Shown here: positions 46,001 through 54,564 of the stretch, piece by piece | Position numbering within the stretch: position 1 is the first letter of the stretch | Layout of the letters: each line of letters starts with the position of its first letter | Assembly (NCBI GenBank): GCA_018806915.1 | Contig: JAGKQI010000075.1 | Span: 372,001-436,000, forward strand | DNA from: Phytophthora colocasiae | Taxonomy: Eukaryota > Oomycota > Peronosporomycetes > Peronosporales > Peronosporaceae | Reading direction: 5' to 3' | Length of the DNA stretch: 64,000 nucleotides | The notes under the pieces: model-generated | Database searches by the model: none | The model's input: the letters and a program-made list of their open reading frames with translations, nothing else | Told to the model about the DNA's origin: nothing | Program-made: the position numbers and the translations under genes

Positions 46001-48173
46001 AGACAGCTGAGCGTAACTATCCCGTACATGACAAGGAGCTCCTTGCCATGAAGTATGCACTCGCAAAGTTCCGAGTGTATCTACTTGGGAGTAGACCGTT
46101 CGTGGTCTATACATACCACGCATCATTGCGTACGGCGATTAAGTCGCCGCACATCTCGCAACGTATGGCGAGATAGTAGTCCTTCTTCGCGGAGTACAAC
46201 TTCCGGGTGGAGTACAAACCCGGAAGACTCAACGTAGTGGCCGACGCGTTATCGCGTCGACCTGACTATGCGGAGACGGTCGACGCCAACGCAGTTGGCG
46301 TCGTGAGGACAAGTGTGCCGTCGTCAACGCTGATTGACGACGTGAAGAACGCGTATGCAAGGGATGCAGACGCGAAGGGGCTGCTGGAGTTCCTCGCAGC
46401 ACCTTCCGACGTGGCACGTCGGAAGCTAACCCCTCATCTTCGAGCTCGTGTACACCGCTATCGTGTACACGAAGGCCTACTATTGTACAGTGCAGTAGAC
46501 GACAATGCGGATCGCATTGTCGTTCCGAATGATCATGACCTCCGGTTGAGGATCATGTTCGAGTATCACGATGCCCCCACGGCAGGGCATCCGGGTCGTG
46601 AGAAGACATACACTCTTCTCACGCGTGATTTCTACTGGCACCACCAGTACAAGTGGGTGCGCAAGTACGTACGTGCTTGCGAGGTTTGTCAACGCGTGAA
46701 GCCTGCGCAGTTCTCGCAGGCCCCTCTTCAATCACTACCGACTCCGTCGGAGTGTTGGCAGTCCATGTCCATGGACTTTGTCTTCGGTCTCCCGCCTGAC
46801 AGCAAGCGGATGACGGGCATCGTTGTCTTTGTGGACAGATTCAGCAAGATGGTTCATCTTGCTGCCGTCCCGGCTAGTGTTACAGCCGCGCAGACTGCGC
46901 GACTGTTTGTTGACATGGTGTTCAAACACCCTAGACCGAACGTGTCAACCGCGTACTGGGTGACACGCTGAAGAGCTACGCTCACTCGTTCCCGCATTGG
47001 AGCGAGTGCTTGCCGATGGCAGAGTTTGCCATCAACAACTCGGTGCATGCCTCGACAGGTCATACACCGTTCTACGTGAACGCCATGAGGCAACCACGAT
47101 TGCCGAGCATGCTCGGTGGGGTAGCTTCCTCCTTAAGTGGGGGAGGATCTACGGTTGCGTCCGAACAACCGCAGAATGCACTTGATAGCAGCACACTATC
47201 AGCTGCGGTGACGCGTGCGACGTCTCGTTCGAGCAGGAACGAGCGCGCGATGTCTGTGCCGGGCACAGACATGAGAGATGATAGCGAGCAGGCAGGGCCT
47301 GCTGCTGACAAGGGCGACAAGCTGAAAGGATTCAGCTCGGGTGCGCTAGACTTTGTCCAGCGAAGACAAGCCGTCATACGGTTTGTCCAGGATGCTATCG
47401 CAGCTTCTGTCGATCGACAGAAGCTGAACGCTGATACTGTTGGTAGAGGCAACACAAATGAATTCGAAAAGGGTTCATTAGTTTTGTTAGCTACACAAAA
47501 CCTACCTAGACATGCAGTGTCTGACTTTGGAGCAAGCAAGCTTGCTCCAAGATTCATTGGGCCGTTCAAAGTACTTGAACGGCATGGTAACTGCCATACC
47601 GGCTGGACATACCGTCCAGCATGAGACTCCACCCGACCTTCTACGTCGGGCGGTTGAAGCCGTACGTGCAGCACGGACTACCTACGGTTGGTAGTCCGAC
47701 TGAGGAGTGCGAGAGGCCTGGAAGGCCTTCTCGAGACCGTCGACACGGTCGATCAACCGGTTCACTCGTCCCAAGACCGGACGAGAGGTTCGAGGCAGTC
47801 TGAGCTGCCTCGCAGACCTCAGCACGGAGGACACGAACCTCCTGCTTCAGAGCAGCTATCTCAGCGCTCTGTGTCTGCTCCAGCGCAGCAACTCGATCGT
47901 GCAGGGCACGATCGTCATGGTCATAGCGTTGACCATGCGGAGGGAGTGTTCCCACCCCCTCCGCCGCCGTTGCGCGACGCGCGTGGAGCGATCCGCTGGA
48001 TTGTGGAGCGGATCGTGGCTCATAAGAGAACGAACTCTCAAGGGGTTCGTTTTCGTATTCGTTGGAGAGGATTTCCTCTCCATCGAGATACATGGGAGCC
48101 GCGGAACGTCCTGATGGAGGACGTTCCGGAAATGGTGAGGGCGTACGAAGCCCACCATAACTTGCAGGGGTAA
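42913..48173 (+). pseudogene. Chromovirus Pol (protease-RT-RNase H-integrase-chromodomain), multiply broken
   Basis: Protease: LRALVDSGASNNFVRQG (about 43200). A Ser/Pro/Gly-rich linker follows (43530-44400). Reverse transcriptase: FSALDLRDGFYQIL and RYFDDVFVHSR. RNase H: FHVVCDASDFAIGCAL. The frame stops at 46174-46179 (two TAG in place of Trp and Leu in RMARWLSFFAEY-type sequence). Integrase: zinc-binding HPGREKTYTLLTRDFYWH and CEVCQRVKP. After FVDMVFKHPR (about 46930) the sequence jumps to TERVNRVLGDTLKSYAH in another frame, deleting the second Asp and the Glu of the D,D-35-E triad. A further shift lies near 47600. Chromodomain: FRIRWRGFPLHRDTWEPRN (about 48045-48100). This copy cannot make a working integrase. 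Confidence 0.9.
43693..43854 (+). repeat. 63-bp tandem repeat in pol linker
   Basis: Two full units and one partial unit encode HMSDGQVNVNHLTHKHLNDVC in tandem. Each unit itself contains hairpins (TCAGGTGA/TCACCTGA and AAACATC/GATGTTT). Confidence 0.9.
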
Positions 48174-49137
48174 GCCCTGCACGAGGAGTGCTGCGGTTAG
48201 CCACAGCACTCGGAGCCTCGCGTGGCACAATACGACCACGGAGCTCCTTGATGTGATCGGGTACACGGACGACCGTGTACCCCAGGAGATCACTTTCGGT
48301 GAGACGTGTTGCCAAGGGTTGGCAGCACGGGCAGGGTGTGCCAAAGGGAACGGCACATGGGATCCCCGCTTCCATGGACTGATCATGGAGGCGTTCACAC
48401 TTACCACGCGTAGTGTAAGTGTAGTAGCGATCGCGAGCCGCAGCAACGCGCTCACGATATGCCTTCGGGCCTTTGTTGAAGTTTTCAACAAAGGCGTTCC
48501 ACGACTGACAAAGTGCCTGCCACTCTGGCACTTTGTTCTTGCGCGAAACCTTCTTCGCTGCATAGTATCGGAGCTCGTGGAAGAGTCCGATATAGTAGTC
48601 GCGTCTTTGAGTCTCGGACTCAAAGACAACCTTAGCGGCGACGTCGTCGTCGTTGATACTGTTGCATGAGTACAACAGTATCGGGTTCGGTGGTGAACTA
48701 GCACCGAACCGGTCATGGATTTCAGCCTCAGTAGGCATCCATGGTGTGCGCACTGGCGGATCAGTGCGCGGGGCAGTGAGCGCCCTCGACATGGGGGACG
48801 CTTCGTCATCACTGCGCGGACGCTTCGAGCTTGAAGCGTCCGAGGCCTCATCACGAGGTCGTCGAGATCCCACGGGTGGGTCTGACGTGTCTTCAGACGA
48901 AGACACGGGAGCGGGAGCCTTGACATCAACCTCCCCCTCCTCGACATCCTCCTCGTAGTCGAGGATGTCTTCGTAGTCCTCTCTAAAGAGTTCTTTGAGA
49001 GGGACAGCAGGATTCTTAATCTCTGCTAGAGAAGAAGACTTCTTCTTCTTCTCATGCTTCTCCTTATGGAGAGCATGGTACTTAGTGACAGAGAGCTTCT
49101 CTGTCGGACCGCTGGAAGCAGCAGTGCTAGTGAGCAC
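47641..49137 (-). CDS. Antisense ORF of the chromovirus, about 498 codons
   Basis: A long frame on the strand opposite to gag-pol, between the chromodomain and the 3' LTR, and overlapping the chromodomain region. The frame is open from inside the LTR border; the first ATG is at 48792 (383 residues), while 49137 is a GTG. Composition looks protein-like: a Lys-rich then acidic N-terminus, a central Tyr/Lys-rich segment (LFHELRYYAAKKVSRKNKVP, EWQALCQSWNAFVENFNKGP), a Cys cluster (PFGTPCPCCQPL), and a C-terminal coiled coil (VAALEQTQSAEIAALKQEV). Function unknown. Plant Ty3/gypsy elements are known to carry antisense extra ORFs at this place. A chance frame created by palindrome-rich DNA is the alternative. 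Confidence 0.55.
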   Translation of the reverse strand: MLTSTAASSGPTEKLSVTKYHALHKEKHEKKKKSSSLAEIKNPAVPLKELFREDYEDILDYEEDVEEGEVDVKAPAPVSSSEDTSDPPVGSRRPRDEASDASSSKRPRSDDEASPMSRALTAPRTDPPVRTPWMPTEAEIHDRFGASSPPNPILLYSCNSINDDDVAAKVVFESETQRRDYYIGLFHELRYYAAKKVSRKNKVPEWQALCQSWNAFVENFNKGPKAYRERVAAARDRYYTYTTRGKCERLHDQSMEAGIPCAVPFGTPCPCCQPLATRLTESDLLGYTVVRVPDHIKELRGRIVPREAPSAVANRSTPRAGLTPASYGGLRTPSPFPERPPSGRSAAPMYLDGEEILSNEYENEPLESSFSYEPRSAPQSSGSLHARRATAAEGVGTLPPHGQRYDHDDRALHDRVAALEQTQSAEIAALKQEVRVLRAEVCEAAQTASNLSSGLGTSEPVDRPCRRSREGLPGLSHSSVGLPTVGSPCCTYGFNRPT

Positions 49138-49315
49138 TGCTGAGGTCGTTGTTCCTGCTGCAGAGGCAGCAGGTGAGGCTTGCGCGTCCGCAGTAGCGGA
49201 CGGAGACGTGGGCGTTGGCGAGTCCAGTGCGAAATGAACTCGGATTTCTCTCGGGAACTTGACGGTCTTGTCAAGTTCTGTTGATTGACGTATCGAGACC
49301 GATACGTCGAAGCTT

Positions 49316-49328
49316 AACGGGGGGATGG
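49316..49328 (+). other. Polypurine tract
   Basis: AACGGGGGGATGG directly precedes the 3' LTR and fits the position and composition of the plus-strand primer site. Confidence 0.75.
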
Positions 49329-49789
49329 TGTAACGGGATTACACGTACAAGTGGTTGTACCACTTGTAACTCTAATAGTTAGGATAACTGTTAGAGGTTG
49401 GAAATGGGCCTCAGACCTTGGTGTGCTGTACACACCAATGGATACATGGGCGAACCACATTATTGGATGGTTCGTGTGCATTTGTGCATATTATTGGTAG
49501 AAAGTAACGGATTTCTACCAATCACTGAGCAGAGTTTCTGCCAACCACACGTTGGCAGACCCTTTAGAAATAGATAACAAACAGTTTTAGGAGGTCCATA
49601 ATTGGCTTATGCCAAATTCAATAACAGTTCTCATTTTTACGGTAATTTGCAGTTTAATTTAGTTATATTTGATTTAATTATACTTATTTAAATAAGTATA
49701 CTTAAATTAAGTCTATTCTAATTGTACGCTTCCTCATACACGTAAGCGCACGTGTACGCCATCTAATAGGTCTAGGTAGACCCATTACA
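49329..49789 (+). repeat. 3' LTR, 461 bp
   Basis: Same length as the 5' LTR and four transitions away. One change (C in the 5' LTR, T here) falls in the 12-bp stem at LTR position about 48 and turns a perfect hairpin into one with a single mismatch. Confidence 0.95.
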
Positions 49790-50890
49790 ATAGTAAGGTG
49801 TATCCACTGTTTTGCTTCACCGCGACGGGTGGCTGGCCCGGAACCTCAGCGTCGTACTCACTCAATTCCCCCGTGTATTCGCCAACAATGGCCCTAACGT
49901 CCATGTCCGCCGTCGTATACACGCTCAGCTCCACACGCCCTGTGTCGAAGAGCTTCAGAGTGTCGAGGACACGGGGGGCGTTGCTGCACATCGCCCCCAA
50001 AGCACAGCAGGTGTCCGTGCAGTAGACGGCAGCAACAGCATTGTCACAACTACCTACAAAAACAATCGCCCTCGCATCGACACTTGCCGTAGTCCCCTAA
50101 GTCAGGGAAGGTGATTCCACTGATCGCGGCGCTTTCTCGATCGGCTCACGTGCCACTCGCCCGGGCGGCGCTTCTTCTGGTGGCGAATCCTTGCACGATC
50201 ATATCGGGTGGGTACACTGCGAAGATACTGCTGCAGCTGATCGTCCGTGGGAGCTCGTCCAGGTTCTGGAACATGGTCAGAATCAGGCTCGGACACCAAG
50301 TCAATTACTACATACTTACGCGCCAATGGTGGATTTCCCTCGGTTCTATCAGGAGCAGTGTTGACTTCGGCATCTTCTCCGGTGCCACAGGGTGTGGTGC
50401 CGTTACCGCTGGATGCGCTGGACGACGTGCCGAGCGTGAGTTGGTCCGACTCGTCTGTGTCTCCTTCTCCGTCCGTCTATACCCCTTCCGCCGGAATTCG
50501 CTCGCGTCGTGAAGTTACCTCCCGATGTGCTGAGGTGATTGCACCTCGAACGATCGCAGCAAGCGCAGAATTCAAAGTGCTGGAGCGAGTGGGCGCCGCA
50601 CAGCTCCCTGCCTCCAGAGTGTAGGTTCGCAACTTGCGCCACTTGGCGCTCGTGGGGTTGACCTGGTTCCCCACCTGGTCCGCAGTCTGACGCATCAGGT
50701 TATCCTGCGGCAACAGCTCTTCTGTGTCCAGACGCACCGGATACATGTCGTCCTGAGGATCAACCAGGACGACGACGGCGGAGCGTTGGCCCCTCTTGTC
50801 CCCGCACACAAAGGCACGCGAAAAATACTCGATCATATCGCCTGCATGCAGAGTTTCCGGAGGCAACTCCGATGCAGCGAGACCAGACAT
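49790..50890 (-). pseudogene. AWS-SET-domain pseudogene, 5' part (split by chromovirus)
   Basis: Starts at the ATG at 50890 (MSGLAASELPPETLHAGDM). An N-terminal region follows (VVVLVDPQDDMYPVRLDTEE, KWRKLRTYTLEAGSC). A basic linker has RRPGEWHVSRSRKRRDQWN. A Cys-rich AWS/pre-SET part follows (YGKCRCEGDCFC, AAVYCTDTCCALGAMCSNAP). The first half of the SET domain is VGEYTGELSEYDAEV and ends NSGYTLL at the ATAGT duplication. Independently of the retroelement, the frame is broken near 50495 (stop), 50105 (one-base insertion) and 50058 (one-base insertion). So the gene was probably already decaying when the chromovirus landed, unless introns or assembly errors explain the breaks. Confidence 0.75.
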
Positions 50891-50973
50891 CCTGCAGTGG
50901 CGAGTGCTGGACGGCCGCGCGTGGCTCAGCGTTCTGGGCTTCACCTGGTGTGTCTGGAAGTGAGGCTGGGTAC

Positions 50974-52804
50974 CGTAAAATGCGGATGGAGTGAGACAGA
51001 TTTTATTGGTCTGCAAACAGCAAAACATAAATAAACCTTATGAGGTTATATTGCTGGTGCGGGCTATTGCCAGCCACGACTTCCATCCTGGCAGAGCGCA
51101 ATTTTCCGCAATGCGGAAACCAAAAAACAGCAACAGAAAGAAGTTCCATGTAAGTTATTAGGAACGCTATGCTTTTACTTATGTATCTAACTGAACGTGG
51201 TGACTGTAGGGAGCTTGCGCGGCTGAAGCCCAATCAGCTGTTGCCGTTGCTAAAGACTTCAAAGTACATAGGTCAACTGTGTATCGCTGGAAAGCTCAGA
51301 AAAAACGTTAGCAACCGCAAAGGCTAAAGCACCTAACAAATGCTACACCACTGTACAAACCCAGCAGAAGAAGTATGTTAGATTTCCAGAGCTGGAATCG
51401 CGGTAAGTTGTGAACGTTATTAACGCATTGAAATTAAAACTTAATCTATTTTCTATTGTAGATTAATCGACTGGATCAATTCAATGCGACGCGAAAAAAG
51501 TCGCTGCGTCACTGTAAAATGCATCATGCTTATAATTGCTAAGTTTGACCCAGCGTTTGCTCTATCCCGCCGCTTTGGAGCACTAAGAGCGTGGGTGACA
51601 CGCTTTTTAAAGCGCAACCGTCTCACTGTCCGACGTATTACGCACCGTGGCACAAAACGACGGGAAGACCTGCAAGTACGTATTTAAAATTTTTATTTAT
51701 TTTATTTTAACTAATATTGTATTAGGAAGTTGCAGATGCATTTGCAAGTGCTGTAAACACAACTGTGGAATTGGAAGGTGTCCTCTCAAAACTGTCTTCA
51801 TACACGGAGAAGTACTCCAGCCTGTTCAATATGGACCAGACCGGCGTGTGTATCGATAGTCCTGGCCGTTTAACAGTGGATTATGTAGGTACAAAAAATA
51901 TTGACGTTGTCCAGGGAACAGCGATCAATGGCTCTCGCTGCACGGTGTTTTTGTGTGCGTCTGCAACGGGAGAAAAGCTCCCGCCGTTTATCGTATTTAC
52001 CGGCGTTCCTGGAGGGCCCGTCTCAAAGGAGGTTGAAGCAGCAACATTCGGCGATCCATCTTGTGCTCACACAGTCCAGCGGAAGGCATGGACCGATCAC
52101 GACACAATGCAAAAATGGATTAACGAGGTAATAAGTTTTGGTTGTCGATCTAATTTTTATTATTACTAATTTTTAATTTGTGAATAAGGTGTGGGTTCCA
52201 CATCTAGATGGCTGCAGATTGCTGCTTCTAGATAGTCTTAAGGTCCACAAAATGGCTAGCGTGAGGAATGAGCTGCAAGATCATTGCCACACACAAGTCG
52301 AGTACTTTCCTCCGGGAATTACGGGCCTATGGATGTCAGTGTGATGCACTCATTCAAGGCGGCTATCGAGTACGTACAGTATACTTTCTCTGCAAAATGC
52401 TAGGTTTTCTGATGTACGTCTGCGTGTAGGAGGCTGTATATTGAGTATCATGTCGATCATCCGTTTCCAAAGACAGCAAGCGACCGCCGTGCAATGATGT
52501 CGCTGATGGTAGCGAAGGCTTGGGCTGAAATTACGCCTGCTACCATCATTAGCGGATTTAGAAAAGCTCATCTGATACCTATTGCCCCCCGTAACGAACA
52601 GGATGTCTTCAGCACTTTTCAACTGGAAGCTGTTGGGAATACTATCGTTAGCGCATAATAGGTTTTTCAAAATGCACAAGTTTTTTCTTAATTCTTTCTA
52701 TCTTTCAGGATTTTTTTAATTTTTATATTGGAGGAGGTGTCACCCCTACAAATCGCTTGATGTCGCACTCAATGCACTTGTCTCACTCCATCCGCATTTT
52801 ACGG
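50974..52804 (+). mobile_element. Pogo-like element, copy 1, 1,831 bp
   Basis: Perfect 26-bp terminal inverted repeats (CCGTAAAATGCGGATGGAG... at 50974-50999, reverse complement at 52779-52804), each flanked by TA as expected for Tc1/mariner-pogo. It contains an intron-bearing transposase gene. Confidence 0.9.
51111..52658 (+). pseudogene. Pogo-like transposase (HTH plus DDE_1), damaged
   Basis: Starts MRKPKNSNRKKFH, spliced at 51149/51210. An HTH follows (AVAVAKDFKVHRSTVYRWKA), then a TAG at about 51309. A CENP-B-type HTH comes next (LIDWINSMRREKSRCVTVK, FGALRAWVTRFLKRNRL). DDE_1 core: SSLFNMDQTGVCIDSPGR (first Asp) and CRLLLLDSLKVHKMASV (second Asp), then FPPGITGL. A 10-bp deletion after GITGL shifts the frame; the second copy has the full version (GITGLSQPMDVSVMHSFKAA). 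C-terminal exon: RRLYIEYHVDHPFPK and TPATIISGFRKAHLIP. Several introns of 50-70 bp interrupt it. It is close to intact but not functional. Confidence 0.8.
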
Positions 52805-53074
52805 TAGGTTGCCTTCTTGCAAAACGTGGTGTGGACCACAAATGACACGCATACATTCTGGCCACCTTCGGGAGACCTCTAACTGTCGTGTTCTCCACAT
52901 GGGAAAGGTGTGGACTACACCACCGTCACAGGCTGCGACAGGGTTGGGGCTGGGGACGACCGGCCACACGTCGACGAGCGCGAGAAAGGGAGCCCTGGAT
53001 GCACCGGCATTAACGTATTGTGTACAAATCGTGCCAAGATTATTGTGCTGGTCAGATTCCTTCATGTATTTTTA

Positions 53075-54181
53075 CCGTAAAATGCGGATGGAGTGAGACA
53101 AGTGCATTGAGTGCGACATCAAGCGATTTGTAGGGGTGACACCTCCTCCAATATAAAAATTAAAAAAATCCTGAAAGATAGAAAGAATTAAGAAAAAACT
53201 TGTGCATTTTGAAAAACCTATTATGCGCTAACGATAGTATTCTCAACAGCTTCCAGTTGAAAAGTGCTGAAGACATCCTGTTCGTTACGGGGGCCAATAG
53301 GTATCAGATGAGCTTTTCTAAATCCGCTAATGATGGTAGCAGGCGTAATTTCAGCCCAAGCCTTCGCTACCATCAGCGACAGCATTGCACGGCGGTCGCT
53401 TGCTGTCTTTGGAAACGGATGATCGACATGATACTCAATATACAGCCTCCTACACGCAGACGTACATCAGAAAACCTAGCATTTCGCAGAGAAAGTATAC
53501 TGTACGTACTCGATAGCCGCCTTGAATGAGTGCATCACACTGACATCCATAGGCTGACTCAGCCCCGTAATTCCCGGAGGAAAGTACTCGACTTGTGTGT
53601 GGCAATGATCTTGCAGCTCATTCCTCACGCTAGCCATTTTGTGGACCTTAAGACTATCTAGAAGCAGCAATCTGCAGCCATCTAGATGTGGAACCCACAC
53701 CTTATTCACAAATTAAAAATTAGTAATAATAAAATTAGATCGACAACCAAAACTTATTACCTCGTTAATCCATTTTTGCATTGTGTCGTGATCGGTCCAT
53801 GCCTTCCGCTGGACTGTGTGAGCACAAGATGGATCGCCGAATGTTGCTGCTTCAACCTCCTTTGAGACGGGCCCTCCAGGAACGCCGGTAAATACGATAA
53901 ACGGCGGGAGCTTTTCTCCCGTTGCAGACGCACACAAAAACACCGTGCAGCGAGAGCCATTGATCGCTGTTCCCTGGACAACGTCAATATTTTTTGTACC
54001 TACATAATCCACTGTTAAACGGCCAGGACTATCGATACACACGCCGGTCTGGTCCATATTGAACAGGCTGGAGTACTTCTCCGTGTATGAAGACAGTTTT
54101 GAGAGGACACCTTCCAATTCCACAGTTGTGTTTACAGCACTTGCAAATGCATCTGCAACTTCCTAATACAATATTAGTTAA
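53075..54181 (-). mobile_element. Pogo-like element, copy 2, inverted and truncated
   Basis: Begins with the same terminal repeat (TTACCGTAAAATGCGG at 53072) in inverted orientation and matches copy 1 nearly base for base up to TTAA at 54178-54181, where homology stops. I count about five substitutions over roughly 1.1 kb plus the 10-bp segment missing from copy 1. It encodes the DDE half of the transposase on the minus strand with GITGLSQPMDVSVM intact. The N-terminal HTH half and other terminal repeat are absent. Confidence 0.9.
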
Positions 54182-54564
54182 CCCCTTGAGCCCGGACGTG
54201 ATTTCGGCCCCCTACCAACCGAAACCCTCGTTGGCCTAACGTGTATCTGCGGGTAAGGGTTATCTTACTAAACACAAGATGTTTTCGTATCTTGTATAGT
54301 GGATAGACGCACGCTAAACCTAACCCATCATCGATGGGTCGCCGTTTATCATGTCTGTACCTGATAAAATAATGATGTAGAGACACTATCCTAACGTTAT
54401 CGTGTATCTTGCGCAAAAACGTGTCTTGAATCGGTGGTAGAGACTTGGTAGCTGAAAACACAGACGAGGTCACTAAGTGTAAGGATGCTGTCAGTAGAAA
54501 CAGATGGAATGACATGATATTGAGCCATACAAAAACTCAGTATGAATGGAGGGACGCTACCGTC
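54178..54564. other. Possible PiggyBac-type terminus (TTAA-CCC) and spacer
   Basis: Homology to the pogo element ends exactly at TTAA, and the next bases are CCCC, the arrangement expected at the end of a PiggyBac-type insertion. A minus-strand frame of 113 codons (54515-54174) begins with a signal-peptide-like stretch (MSFHLFLLTASLHLVTSSVF), but it crosses the junction and has no recognisable domain. Confidence 0.5.

Larger units (their letters stand above)
41544..49789 (+). mobile_element. Ty3/gypsy chromovirus, 8,246 bp, TSD ATAGT
   Basis: Flanked by ATAGT at 41539-41543 and 49790-49794. Two 461-bp LTRs (TGTAAC...TTACA) differ at only four sites, all transitions, so insertion is recent. 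Order: LTR, gag with CCHC knuckle, protease, reverse transcriptase, RNase H, integrase, chromodomain, an additional 3' region with an antisense ORF, polypurine tract, LTR. pol is broken by two adjacent stops, an integrase deletion and further frameshifts. Both LTRs and the whole interior are unusually rich in short perfect hairpins. Confidence 0.95.

Noticed and set aside
46126..46180. Adjacent TAG codons considered as programmed readthrough.
   Set aside because: They replace conserved Trp and Leu, and pol has other lesions further on, so mutation is simpler.
54174..54515. Minus-strand 113-codon frame with a signal-peptide-like start, considered as a secreted effector.
   Set aside because: No canonical RXLR or other effector motif in the expected position, and the frame crosses the junction with the pogo element. 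Probably chance.
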